Notes: generated from the letters alone by a model not told the origin. A DNA stretch of 64,000 bases from Acrocarpospora catenulata (GCF_018476525.1 NZ_JAHCST010000016.1:1-64000); one strand, 5' to 3'. Positions 26,256 through 34,645 are shown, numbered from the stretch's first letter. A program made the numbers and translations.

Positions 26256-26966
26256 GTGGCTGACGAACTGGTTCTCGACAAGGAGCTCGCCGTCCATGGC
26301 GCATCCTTGAGCGACCAGCTGGTCGCCGTGTTGCAGCGCCGCGTGATCTCGGGTGAGGTTCCGATCGGCGCCTGGCTGCGGCACGAGGCGCTCGCCGAGG
26401 AGTTCGGAGTCAGCCGCACCCCCGTTCGGGAGGCACTGCGAATCCTGGCCGACCAGGGATTCGTCAGCATCGTGCCCAACCGGGGAGCCCGGGTCAACGG
26501 TCTCTCCGGGCATGACATCAGGGAGATCGGACAGGTGCGAGGCGAGCTGGAGGGGCTCGCCGCCGCGCTGGCATGTGATCGCATCAACGACGACCAGACC
26601 AAGCGGATGACCCAGTCCTGGGACGCGTTCCGCGAGTCGCTCGACGAATCACAGGACGTCCAGACCGAGCGATGGATGCGCGCCAACGACGAGTTCCACT
26701 CGGTCATACTCGAAGCCGCGGGCAATCACCACCTCACGCTGACGATCGGCGTGCTCAGGCGGCGGCTCCCGCACAATATCTCCTTCGCGACATACGCCGG
26801 CAACTCCAGACTGATCAAGAAGAACCTGGCCGAGCACGAGGCGATTGCCAAGGCGATCCTGGAGCAGGATCATGAGCTCGCCCGCCGGCTGATGTCGGAG
26901 CACATTCGCAACTCCAATGAGGCCATCGCGCACTGGGTGGACAAGAACGCGGCCCAGGCACCCTGA
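26256..26966 (+). CDS. GntR-family regulator with FCD ligand domain
   Basis: The 236-residue protein has an N-terminal GntR winged helix (LRHEALAEEFGVSRTPVREALRILADQGFVSI, residues about 46-78) and a C-terminal FCD helical domain. Candidate metal or ligand residues are in RANDEFHSVILEAAGN, KNLAEHEAIAKAI and LMSEHIRNS. The start is GTG preceded by GGCCTGAG. FCD regulators usually sense organic acids and repress nearby catabolic genes. Its probable operator is the TTGCATCCAA word at its own promoter, before the importer operon, and as an 18-bp palindrome before the CoA ligase. Confidence 0.9.
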   Translation: MADELVLDKELAVHGASLSDQLVAVLQRRVISGEVPIGAWLRHEALAEEFGVSRTPVREALRILADQGFVSIVPNRGARVNGLSGHDIREIGQVRGELEGLAAALACDRINDDQTKRMTQSWDAFRESLDESQDVQTERWMRANDEFHSVILEAAGNHHLTLTIGVLRRRLPHNISFATYAGNSRLIKKNLAEHEAIAKAILEQDHELARRLMSEHIRNSNEAIAHWVDKNAAQAP

Positions 26967-27060
26967 ACCCCTCTTCAGCCTGTCGCGCCGGCCCTGCCCG
27001 GATCGATCACAGCAGCCGTGTGCGCTGCGGTGCCACGCTGGCCGGATTCCACGCCACCGC

Positions 27061-27078
27061 GAGATTGCATCCAATCTC
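27061..27078. promoter_or_regulatory. 18-bp palindrome containing TTGCATCCAA
   Basis: GAGATTG and CAATCTC flank the centre CATC, a perfect seven-base inverted repeat. The core equals the word found at 18027 and 26175. It lies 126 bases upstream of the acyl-CoA ligase start and is the best candidate for a full operator of the GntR regulator. Confidence 0.65.
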
Positions 27079-27203
27079 TTGTGTCACTAAGTGAATGATG
27101 CTTAAGGTTAGGTGGAGCGCACTGCGATAGCAGTGTGCATGTGAGCCCGGTCGGGGGGCGGTGCAGCGTGTATCTGGATTCATCCTCTTGATCGGAAGCT
27201 GTT

Positions 27204-28757
27204 GTGACGAACCTTGCGACGCTGTTGGAATCGGCTGCGACGAACTACCCGGACCGCACCGCCATCGTGGCCGGCGCGCGCCGCTGGTCCTACCGGCAGC
27301 TCGACGAGGAGGCGAACCGAGTGGCCAACCTCCTGACTGCGCATGGGATCGGGCGCGGCGACAAGGTCGCCCTGACCGCTCCGAACATCCCGGAGTTCAC
27401 CGCGATCTACTTCGGCATCCTCAAAGCCGGCGCGGTCGTCGTCCCGCTCAACATCCTCCTCAAGGCCCGCGAGTACGCCTACCACCTGCGCGAGGCCGAC
27501 GTGCAGGTGTTCTTCGCCTTCGAGAGCGGCGGCCAGATGCCCATGGGCGCGGAGGCGCGCGCCGGCTTCGAGCAGGTCGAGGAATGCCGCCACTACTTCA
27601 GCGTTTCCCCCGGCCGCGGCGGGGATGTTCCCGGCGATGACTTCCACGCGGCCCTGGAGAGTCTGCCCCGCAAGTTCGACTCCGCGGACATGGCCGACGC
27701 CGAGTCTGCGGTCATCCTCTTCACCTCGGGCACCACCGGCCAGCCAAAGGGAGCCGAGCTCCGGCACGACAGCCTACGTCTCAACGCACTGGCGGCCCGT
27801 GAACTCTACGACGCCGATGCCGACCGCCCCGACACCTACTTGTGCGTCCTGCCGCTGTTCCACTCTTTCGGCCAGACCGCCATGCAGAACGCGGCCGCCG
27901 GCTTCGGCGGCACCCTGGTGCTCATGCCGCGGTTCGAGCCGCGCGCCGTGCTCAGGCTCCTCGTCGAGGAGGCGATCACGGTGTTCGGTGGAGTGCCCAC
28001 GATGTATTGGGCGCTCCTCGCCGAGCTCGATGCCCCCGGCGGAGCCCCTGTCGACCTCGCGGCCATCGCCGGGCGCCTGCGGGTCGCGATCTCCGGTGGC
28101 GCGGCGCTTCCCGGGGAGATCCATCACGCCTTCCGCGAAAAGTTCGGCGTAACCGTCATCGAAGGGTACGGACTGTCGGAGACCTCGCCCGGCGCGGCGT
28201 TCTCCCCGTGGGGCGCCGGTCCCCGGATCGGTTCGATCGGCAAGCCGATCCCCGGGGTCGAGATGAAGCTGGTCAACCCCGACTGGACCGACATCGCCGA
28301 AGACCCCGAGGCCGTCGGCGAGATCGCGATCCGCGGCTACAACGTGATGAAGGGGTACTACAAGCGGCCGGCCGAGACCGCGGAGGTCCTCAAGCACGGC
28401 TGGTTCCGCACCGGAGACCTCGGCCGGAAGGACAGCGACGGTTACTACTACATCGTCGACCGCGCCAAGGACATGATCATCCGAGGCGGCTTCAACGTGT
28501 ACCCGCGCGAGATCGAGGAAGTGCTGATCACGCACCCGGCCGTGTCCCTGGTCGCGGTCGTCGGTGTGCCGCATCCCTCCCACGGGGAGGAGATCAAGGC
28601 CGTGGTGATCAGGAAACCCGGTGACCAGACCTCCGAAGAGGAGCTCATCGCGTGGTCGAAGTCCCAGATGGCGGCCTACAAGTACCCTCGGATCGTCGAG
28701 TTCAGGGACTCGCTGCCGACGACAAGCACCGGCAAGATCCTCAAGCGCGAGATCTGA
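27204..28757 (+). CDS. Acyl-CoA synthetase (class I adenylate-forming ligase)
   Basis: The 517-residue protein has the AMP-binding P-loop LFTSGTTGQPKGAEL (about residues 173-187), the EGYGLSETSPGA motif (about 320-331), the hinge TGDLGRKDSDGYYYIVDRAKD (about 405-425) and the catalytic lysine Lys511 in TSTGKILKREI. It activates a carboxylic acid to its CoA thioester; chain type cannot be read from sequence. The start is GTG after GGAAGC. It leads a two-gene operon with the acyl-CoA dehydrogenase 16 bases downstream. Confidence 0.92.
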   Translation: MTNLATLLESAATNYPDRTAIVAGARRWSYRQLDEEANRVANLLTAHGIGRGDKVALTAPNIPEFTAIYFGILKAGAVVVPLNILLKAREYAYHLREADVQVFFAFESGGQMPMGAEARAGFEQVEECRHYFSVSPGRGGDVPGDDFHAALESLPRKFDSADMADAESAVILFTSGTTGQPKGAELRHDSLRLNALAARELYDADADRPDTYLCVLPLFHSFGQTAMQNAAAGFGGTLVLMPRFEPRAVLRLLVEEAITVFGGVPTMYWALLAELDAPGGAPVDLAAIAGRLRVAISGGAALPGEIHHAFREKFGVTVIEGYGLSETSPGAAFSPWGAGPRIGSIGKPIPGVEMKLVNPDWTDIAEDPEAVGEIAIRGYNVMKGYYKRPAETAEVLKHGWFRTGDLGRKDSDGYYYIVDRAKDMIIRGGFNVYPREIEEVLITHPAVSLVAVVGVPHPSHGEEIKAVVIRKPGDQTSEEELIAWSKSQMAAYKYPRIVEFRDSLPTTSTGKILKREI

Positions 28758-28773
28758 GACGGGAGACAGGTCC

Positions 28774-30588
28774 GTGACGACGACACCAGCGCGGCGGCAC
28801 TCCCACCTTCTCGCCAGGCGTGACCTCGACTTCATGCTGCGGGAGTGGCTCGACGTCGTACGCCTCACCACCAGGTCACGCTTCAAGGAGCACTCGGCCG
28901 AGACCTTCTCCGCAGTGCTCGACCTCAGCGAACAACTCGCGGAACGGAAGTTCGCGCCACACAACCGGGAGGCCGACCTGCGCGAACCGGTCGTCGGTGC
29001 GGACGGCCGGGTGGAGCTGATCCCAGCGGTGCGAGACGCGATCGACGCCTACCTCACCGCCGGACTCCAGGCCGCGAGCTTCGACCACGCATATGGCGGC
29101 ATGCAACTGCCGGTCACCGTGCGGCAGGCGTCGTCCCTGTGGTTCACCGCCGCGAACGCCTCGACCACGGGATACCTCTTCCTCACCTCGGCCGCGGCGA
29201 ACCTGCTGGTCGCGCACGCTGACGCCGACCTGGTCGACCGCTACGCCCGCCCGATGATCGAGGGGCGGTTCTTCGGCACAATGTGCCTGTCAGAACCGGA
29301 GGCCGGATCCTCACTTGCCGACATCACCACCCGAGCCGAGCTCAGGAACGACGGCACGTACCGGCTGCGTGGCACCAAGATGTGGATCTCCGCGGGCGAC
29401 CACGAACTCGGCGAGAACATCGTCCATCTCGTCCTCGCTCGAACCGGCGGCAGCGGCATCGACGGCATCTCACTGTTCACCGTCCCGAAGTACCTGGTCG
29501 AGGCCGATGGCTCGATCGGAGAACACAACGACGTCGCTCTCCTCGGGCTCAACCACAAGATGGGCAACCGGGGCACCACCAACGCCGTGCTGGGATTCGG
29601 AGAAGGCGCCCACCGGCCGCGCGGCGAAGCCGGCGCCATCGGTTATCTGGTCGGTGCCGAGGGCAACGGTCTCGCCTGCATGTTCCACATGATGAACGAA
29701 GCGCGTATCGCCGTCGGGGCCGGGGCGGTTTCGCTCGGCTACACCGGCTACCTCAAGTCGCTGGCGTACGCGAAGACCCGCCTGCAGGGCAGGCGAGCAG
29801 GCGAACAGGATCCTTCCGCACCACGGGTCCCGATCATCGAGCACGCGGACGTCCGCCGGATGCTGCTCGCGCAGAAGTCCTACGTGGAAGGATCCCTCGC
29901 CCTCATCCTCTACTGCGCGCGACTTGTCGACGAACAGGCGAGCGCACCCGATCAAGCCGAACGGGACAGGGCGCGGATGGTGCTCGACGTCCTGACCCCG
30001 ATCGCGAAGTCGTTTCCCGCCCAGTGGTGCCTGGCCGCCAACGACCTGGCCATTCAGATTCACGGAGGGTACGGATACACGCGCGATTTCGACGTCGAGC
30101 AGCACTACCGGGACAACCGGCTGAACCAGATCCACGAAGGCACCCACGGCGTCCAGGGACTCGACCTGCTTGGCCGAAAAGTGCGGGCGAACGGCGGCGG
30201 GGCATTCCGGATGCTGATCGACAGCATGAGGCAGACAGCTTTGTCCGCGCGGAAGAAGAATGGTGAGCCGGCCGCGCTCGCGGAGCTGCTGGAGCGTCGA
30301 ATCGACCGGCTGGTCGTGACGACGGAGATGCTCTCGCGATCCGGGGATCGCGAGGCCGCGATGGCCAACTCGTCGATGTACCTGGAGGCGATGGGTCACG
30401 TGGTCATCGCGTGGCTGTGGCTGGAGCAGGTTGTTGTCGCCGCCGACAAGGTCGATGACTTCTACGACGGCAAGAGAGCGGCAGCCCGGTACTTCTTCCA
30501 CTACGAACTACCGCGGACCGACCACCAGTTCGACCTCTTGCGCCGGTTCGACCGCACGACCCTCGACCTCGACCCCGAGTGGCTCTGA
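28774..30588 (+). CDS. Long acyl-CoA dehydrogenase (DmdC/AcdA-like, about 600 residues)
   Basis: The 604-residue flavoprotein has the core motifs TMCLSEPEAGSSLADITT and LRGTKMWISAGDH and the catalytic Glu455 in NQIHEGTHGVQG. The extra C-terminal helical domain of about 140 residues and the overall length fit the 3-methylmercaptopropionyl-CoA dehydrogenase (DmdC)-like subgroup. The true substrate could be any small acyl-CoA. The GTG start after GGGAGACAGG is supported by spacing from the ligase stop. It probably oxidises the CoA ester made by the preceding ligase. Confidence 0.9.
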   Translation: MTTTPARRHSHLLARRDLDFMLREWLDVVRLTTRSRFKEHSAETFSAVLDLSEQLAERKFAPHNREADLREPVVGADGRVELIPAVRDAIDAYLTAGLQAASFDHAYGGMQLPVTVRQASSLWFTAANASTTGYLFLTSAAANLLVAHADADLVDRYARPMIEGRFFGTMCLSEPEAGSSLADITTRAELRNDGTYRLRGTKMWISAGDHELGENIVHLVLARTGGSGIDGISLFTVPKYLVEADGSIGEHNDVALLGLNHKMGNRGTTNAVLGFGEGAHRPRGEAGAIGYLVGAEGNGLACMFHMMNEARIAVGAGAVSLGYTGYLKSLAYAKTRLQGRRAGEQDPSAPRVPIIEHADVRRMLLAQKSYVEGSLALILYCARLVDEQASAPDQAERDRARMVLDVLTPIAKSFPAQWCLAANDLAIQIHGGYGYTRDFDVEQHYRDNRLNQIHEGTHGVQGLDLLGRKVRANGGGAFRMLIDSMRQTALSARKKNGEPAALAELLERRIDRLVVTTEMLSRSGDREAAMANSSMYLEAMGHVVIAWLWLEQVVVAADKVDDFYDGKRAAARYFFHYELPRTDHQFDLLRRFDRTTLDLDPEWL

Positions 30589-30604
30589 CGGCGTAGTGGA
30601 TGGC

Positions 30605-31192
30605 TCAGGTCGCCGGACCGAGGATCTGGTCGACGAGCAGGCGAATGCTGTCGAGAATCTCCTGTTTGGTCATCGCGTCGTTCGTCAGGAGATGCTCCAG
30701 AAGGTCGGCACGCAGTGCCGACAGCAACACGTGTGCGACCCAAGCCGGGGGCATGCGCTCTTCCAGCAACGGGCCGAGGAGTTCCTGCAGGGTGCCGTGG
30801 ACCCACTGGTACGGCGGGGACTCGAACAGGGTCTCGGCCTTCCGCTGGCCCGTCGCGTCCTCGAGCGCGAGCACGAGTTGGCGATGGGCGATCTTGGCCT
30901 GGACAACCCCTTGCAACAGGGCATGCACCTGGTCGCGGGGCGACGCGGGTGAGCCGCTGTCGTGGCTGGTGGCGCGCAGCGTTTCGACGCGCGCGTCGTA
31001 TACCGCACGGAGCAGGCCCGCACGGTCTCCGAAGGCACGGAAGATCGTCCCCTTCCCGACCCCCGCCGCCGCGGCGATGTCCTCGGTCGACACCCCCGGG
31101 CCGTCGTCGGTCTCGGCGAACAGCCGTTCCGCCGCGGCCAGGATGGCCGCATGGTTGCGCACCGCGTCCGACCTCGTGCGATGAGTCGACAC
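30605..31192 (-). CDS. TetR-family repressor of the divergent NTF2/NmrA unit
   Basis: The 195-residue protein has a TetR helix-turn-helix (HAAILAAAERLFAETD, then IAAAAGVGKGTIFRAFGDRAGLLRA, residues about 14-62) and a helical ligand domain. The start is GTG with GGGGGAGATT before it. It diverges from the NTF2-like gene at 31273, and two matching palindromes lie in the gap, so it probably represses both directions. Its stop faces the long acyl-CoA dehydrogenase stop. Confidence 0.88.
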   Translation of the reverse strand: MSTHRTRSDAVRNHAAILAAAERLFAETDDGPGVSTEDIAAAAGVGKGTIFRAFGDRAGLLRAVYDARVETLRATSHDSGSPASPRDQVHALLQGVVQAKIAHRQLVLALEDATGQRKAETLFESPPYQWVHGTLQELLGPLLEERMPPAWVAHVLLSALRADLLEHLLTNDAMTKQEILDSIRLLVDQILGPAT

Positions 31193-31213
31193 AATCTCCC
31201 CCCTTGAGCAAGC

Positions 31214-31251
31214 GGACCGTTAGTCCGTATAGTGATGTGGACCGCTGGTCC
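31214..31251. promoter_or_regulatory. Twin 13-bp palindromes, probable TetR operators
   Basis: GGACCGTTAGTCC (31214-31226) and GGACCGCTGGTCC (31239-31251) share the pattern GGACCGNTNGTCC, with centres 25 bases apart. They fill the divergent promoter region between the TetR gene and the NTF2-like gene. Confidence 0.7.
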
Positions 31252-31272
31252 AGATCCTATCGAAGGGTTGCC

Positions 31273-31689
31273 ATGAACGCTGACCGACCGACCACCCCCG
31301 CGGAGATCTTCAGTTCGGCGCTCGGGTCGCTGCGGAACGGGGATGTCGCCGGGTGGGTCGACCTGTGCGCCGAGGACGTCGTCTTCGAGTTCCCCTATGC
31401 CCCCGCCGGGCGGCCGCGGCGGCTGGAAGGCAAGGAAGCGGTCGCGTCCTACCTCGGCGTCCTGCCGGGGAGCATCGAGGTGACGAAGGAACCGCAGGTG
31501 ACGGTCCACCAGACCGTCGACCCGGACAAGGCCGTCATCGAGATGGAGATCGAGGGCCGGGTGGCCGCGACAGGGGCGCCTTACGCCCAGTCCTACGTCG
31601 TCGTACTGACCGTCGCGGACGGTCTGATCACCCGCTACCGCGACTACTGGAACCCCCTGGTCGTGCTCGACATGGAGCCGTCGGCGTGA
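31273..31689 (+). CDS. SnoaL-like NTF2-fold protein
   Basis: The 138-residue protein has the NTF2-fold outline: an N-terminal helix, GWVDLCAEDVVFEFPYAPAGRPRRLEGKEAVASYL, then strands ending VLTVADGLITRYRDYWNPL. Members often protect against or transform small hydrophobic compounds. CGAAGGG precedes the ATG. Its stop overlaps the NmrA gene as GTGA, and both appear controlled by the divergent TetR protein. Confidence 0.82.
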   Translation: MNADRPTTPAEIFSSALGSLRNGDVAGWVDLCAEDVVFEFPYAPAGRPRRLEGKEAVASYLGVLPGSIEVTKEPQVTVHQTVDPDKAVIEMEIEGRVAATGAPYAQSYVVVLTVADGLITRYRDYWNPLVVLDMEPSA

Positions 31690-32738
31690 CCGGCGGCCCG
31701 AAGATCCTGGTGACCGGCAGCACGGGCAACACCGGCCGTCCGCTCGTCACCAAGTTGCTGGAGCGCGGCGTCTCGGTGCGGGCCGCTTCCCGTCACCCGA
31801 ACCCCGACGCCGCGGATGGAGTCCGGTTCGACTGGTACGACCCGGCGACCTTCGACGGCGCGCTGGCCGGCGTCGACGCCGTCTACCTCGTTCCTCCTCC
31901 GCTGGACCCGGACCCGCAGGTCGCGATGGCGCCGTTCCTCGGCAAAGCGCGGCAGGCGGGGGTCTCCCGTGTGGTCCTGCTCGGCGCGTCCATCGTCCAA
32001 TCCGGGGGACCGGCCGTGGGACAGGTTCAGAAACTGCTCCCGCAGATGTTCGACGAGTGGGTCGTGCTCCGGCCTTCATGGTTCATGCAGAACTTCGTGA
32101 GCGGCCACCACCACGCCGAGAGCGCCCGCACCATGGGCAAGATTGTCACGGCGACAGGTCAGGGGCGCGTCGCCTTCATCGACGTCGATGACATCGCCGA
32201 AGTGGCGGCACACGCGCTTGTCGCGCACGAGCCCATCCAGGGGGACCTGATCCTGACCGGGCCCGAGGCGCTCAGCTACGCCGACGTCGCGGCAACACTC
32301 ACCGAGGTCCTCGCACAGCCGGTTCGGCACGAGTCGGTCACCGCTCAGGAACTCGAGCGGATCCTCGCGCAGGACATGCCCGCCCGCGCTGCGGCCATGC
32401 TGGCTTCGATCGACGAGCTGCTGGCACGCGGCATCGAGGACCGCACGACCGATACCGTCGCGCGCGTCACAGGCAGACCGCCACGGAACCTGAAGGAGAC
32501 ACTGCGACCGTATGCGCAGCGGCGGGGTGCCCCACTGCAGGCGGAAGCCGTCCAGTTCGTCGGGGTCCACGGCGAGCCGCAGCCGGCGAAGCTCGCGGGC
32601 GATGCGGTCGAACATGATGCGGGCTTCGAGACGGCCCAAGGACGCGCCCAGGCAGAAGTGGATTCCGTGGCCGAAGGCGATGTGCCGATGGACGTCGGCG
32701 CGATGGATGGGCATTCCGGAGGCTCTTTCGCTTCATGA
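31686..32738 (+). CDS. NmrA-like NAD(P)-binding protein with a foreign C-terminal tail
   Basis: The first 276 or so residues form an atypical SDR of the NmrA/azoreductase-like group: ILVTGSTGNTGRPLV (NAD(P) loop), VYLVPPPLDPDPQ, LLGASIVQSGG and LRPSWFMQNF. The natural end should be near GRPPRNLKETLRPY. From about 32510 the frame continues for some 75 residues through DNA that, on the other strand, encodes the end of a cytochrome P450. The original stop codon was thus lost by a DNA joint. Oxidoreductase function may remain, but the tail is probably disordered. Confidence 0.75.
   Translation: MTGGPKILVTGSTGNTGRPLVTKLLERGVSVRAASRHPNPDAADGVRFDWYDPATFDGALAGVDAVYLVPPPLDPDPQVAMAPFLGKARQAGVSRVVLLGASIVQSGGPAVGQVQKLLPQMFDEWVVLRPSWFMQNFVSGHHHAESARTMGKIVTATGQGRVAFIDVDDIAEVAAHALVAHEPIQGDLILTGPEALSYADVAATLTEVLAQPVRHESVTAQELERILAQDMPARAAAMLASIDELLARGIEDRTTDTVARVTGRPPRNLKETLRPYAQRRGAPLQAEAVQFVGVHGEPQPAKLAGDAVEHDAGFETAQGRAQAEVDSVAEGDVPMDVGAMDGHSGGSFAS
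32508..32716 (-). pseudogene. C-terminal fragment of a cytochrome P450
   Basis: About 68 residues on the minus strand carry the heme-ligand region of a bacterial P450: IHRADVHRHIAFGHGIHFCLGASLGRLEA (heme cysteine codon at 32652-32654), followed by the closing WGTPPLRI. Everything before the heme loop is missing, and the 3' end runs into the NmrA gene without a stop. It is a dead fragment. Its orientation matches the P450 N-terminal fragment at 50.5 kb. Confidence 0.8.
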
Positions 32739-32910
32739 TCGGAAGCTTGGACCTGGCTGCGTCTTCCGGCCAAATGGTGGTGACCGGCAGGCCACGCTCT
32801 TGCGCTTCCGCCACGACATCCGCCGTTCCGCCCTTGCCCGAGCCCGGCTGTCCATCCCACACGGCGATCAGTTGTTGGACGGAGGGCAGCGTTCGCGGGG
32901 CGCGTTGGCT
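32717..32910 (-). pseudogene. C-terminal fragment of an unidentified, possibly nucleotide-binding, protein
   Basis: The minus-strand frame reads VQQLIAVWDGQPGSGKGGTADVVAEA and then RGLPVTTIWPEDAAR. The pattern WDG.P..GKGGTADVV...RG.PV..IWP is reminiscent of the end of SLOG/LOG-type Rossmann proteins, but this is recognition by eye. No start is present, and it passes straight into the P450 fragment, so it is a remnant joined at about 32716. Confidence 0.45.
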
Positions 32911-32967
32911 CAGATGGAAGCGGGTATCGCTTTGATCTCTCGCTGTAGCAGCGGCGAGAGGAGCACC

Positions 32968-33021
32968 ATGGCGCGGCCGAAGCCGTGGGAGATCAGCGAC
33001 GAGTTATGGCAGGTCATCGTT
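32968..33021 (+). mobile_element. N-terminal scrap of an IS5-family transposase
   Basis: The frame starting at the ATG reads MARPKPWEISDELWQVI, the common opening of IS5-family transposases, with GAGAGGAG just before the ATG. After about 18 codons the resemblance stops, and the frame ends at 33114. No DDE residues or inverted terminal repeats were found. It is the leftover edge of an insertion sequence. Confidence 0.65.
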
Positions 33022-33088
33022 GGCTCCCTCCGAGCCGGGCCCGTGCCGTCTGCGGCCTGGGGGTTCTGCTGTCGCCGCCAGGCTTGTA

Positions 33089-33487
33089 TCAGCGGGGATG
33101 GAGTTGCCCGGTGACAGGGACGTCGAGGACGAAGATGCGGCCAATGTCCGCTTCCGTGTAGCCGTAGTCGATGTTCTTCACCCGAAGTTGCTGTGGGGTG
33201 GCCTCGACGATTTGGACAGTGATGGGGTCCGGGTGGCCGGGCAGGGACAGCAGCCAGTTCTGGGCCAGGTAGTCCAATCCGGCACGGTCCAGGCGCTGAC
33301 GGGCGTCCTCTTCTTTGCTTGGGCCGCCGAGCGGATGGCCGAACAGGGTAACCGGGACGAACCAGCCGGGGGCGTCCTGGACAGGGCACAGGTAGCCGAG
33401 AAGTTCGTTGTCCTCACGGCGGTGGTGGCGGGCCCAGTGGGCGGGTATCACAGCGGGGTACTCCACAGGTGTAGGGCGGTGCCGCAC
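33089..33487 (-). CDS. Conserved-looking hypothetical protein
   Basis: The 132-residue frame has ordinary coding character and an organised pattern (YPAVIPAHWARHHRREDNELLGYLCP, VTLFGHPLGGPSKEEDARQRL, VKNIDYGYTEADIGRIFVLDVP), suggesting a small globular alpha-beta protein. No signal peptide or membrane helix is seen, and no function is recognised. The GTG start at 33487 is tentative. It lies between the fragment zone and the MerR gene. Confidence 0.6.
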   Translation of the reverse strand: MRHRPTPVEYPAVIPAHWARHHRREDNELLGYLCPVQDAPGWFVPVTLFGHPLGGPSKEEDARQRLDRAGLDYLAQNWLLSLPGHPDPITVQIVEATPQQLRVKNIDYGYTEADIGRIFVLDVPVTGQLHPR

Positions 33488-33574
33488 GGTAGGGCAGGAG
33501 GCACCGCCAGGGGATTTCCGCGGGTGAAGGCGCCGGTCTGCCGGGGTCTGCAGCCCCCAGCAGCCGGTGGCCGG

Positions 33575-34336
33575 TCAACTCAGCCGGGCGTCGGCAGAGG
33601 CGGCCATCGCGTCCCGCTGGTATTCGGCCAGACCGGCAGCGATGTGCTCGTAGGCCGCGCGCCACTGCGCGTCGTCGACATAGTTCTGCCCCAGGGCCTT
33701 GAACGCGGCCGCGTTCGGGGTCCACATCCGGCAGATGCCCTGGTAGTGGGCGTCGACCTCGGCCTGCACCTCCGGGTCGGTCACCGGCGTGGCGGCCCGC
33801 ATGAACTCGGCCATGCGGACCATCGCCGCAGTCGCCTCACGCTGCAGCCGCTCCGCCTCCGCCTCGGTGAGCGTCGCGGCGAACTGCGCCGACTGCTCGG
33901 CCTCGGTGGGCCATTTCTCGCGGGCGGGCGCCTCGTACCGGGCGGTGTCGAAGCCAGTGAACAGGTTCTCCGGCCTGCTGATCTTCCCCATGTCAGGTGT
34001 CTCCTCGTTCTCCTCCAGTTCGGCGATGGTGCGGCCGACCGTGCATGCGAGCACATCGAGGCGGTCCCGCTCGGCCAGAAGCCTGCGCTGGTGCTCGCGC
34101 AGCGTGTCCACCTGGTCGACCTGGCGCTCCAGAACTGCGGCGATCTCCCGCAGGCCAAGGCCCAGTTCCCGCAAGAGCAGGATCTGCTGCAGTCGCAGTA
34201 GCCCGTCCTCCTCGTAGTAGCGGTGGCCGTTGCTACCGATGTGTGCGGGAGCAAGCAGACCGATCTCGTCGTAGTGCCGCAGCGTCCGGGACGTCACCCC
34301 GGACATCCGGGCCACGTCCGCGATCGACCAGGCCAT
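33575..34336 (-). CDS. MerR-family regulator with TipAS drug-binding domain
   Basis: The 253-residue protein has a MerR winged helix (WSIADVARMSGVTSRTLRHYDEIGLL, then HRYYEEDGLLRLQQILLLRELGLGL), a dimerisation helix rich in Arg and Glu, and a C-terminal TipAS-type domain (residues about 120-253; TEAEAERLQREA, then PEVQAEVDAHYQGICRMW). TipAL proteins bind thiopeptide-like or other hydrophobic drugs and activate transcription by twisting the promoter. The ATG at 34336 is chosen because GGAAGGG lies upstream; the frame could extend 13 codons more. Confidence 0.88.
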   Translation of the reverse strand: MAWSIADVARMSGVTSRTLRHYDEIGLLAPAHIGSNGHRYYEEDGLLRLQQILLLRELGLGLREIAAVLERQVDQVDTLREHQRRLLAERDRLDVLACTVGRTIAELEENEETPDMGKISRPENLFTGFDTARYEAPAREKWPTEAEQSAQFAATLTEAEAERLQREATAAMVRMAEFMRAATPVTDPEVQAEVDAHYQGICRMWTPNAAAFKALGQNYVDDAQWRAAYEHIAAGLAEYQRDAMAASADARLS

Positions 34337-34645
34337 GGCCGCACCCTTCCTCACCGGGCCGGTCTCACCGGCCACAGGCGACTGTAGAAGTTGACGTTAC
34401 GGAAAGCACAAGCCAATCCGGGACATGCCCGATATCCACCACTCCTATCAAGTGGGACGCTGTCCACACGCTCCCACTGGGCAACGTTCGCCCTGGCCCG
34501 TCGCCGCAGGAGCCCGCGGAGGTTGTTCAGGGTCTGCGCTATGTCACAACGTCTTCTCGGATGTACGCGGTGATGCCCTGTGTTGAGTGGCGACCCAGTT
34601 GCTCCAGTACGCGATGGCGCAGCGCAACACAGGGCAACGCGTTGT
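34337..34645. other. Intergenic stretch with a long-range inverted repeat
   Basis: About 310 bases between the MerR start and the rhamnosidase stop. CCCTGTGTTG at 34574-34583 and CAACACAGGG at 34625-34634 are perfect complements 41 bases apart. This could be a loose terminator for the rhamnosidase transcript or a trace of a mobile element. A minus-strand frame between them (VLEQLGRHSTQGITAYIREDVV) looks like the end of a lost gene. No intact gene is present. Confidence 0.35.

Noticed and set aside
28621-28773. Upstream extension of the long acyl-CoA dehydrogenase into the ligase gene
   Set aside because: The extension overlaps the ligase end in another frame; the GTG at 28774 with a ribosome site gives the normal family length.
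34574-34634. Ten-base inverted repeat 41 bases apart as an insertion-sequence end
   Set aside because: No transposase and no target duplication; a loose terminator or chance is equally likely, so it is only mentioned in the intergenic entry.
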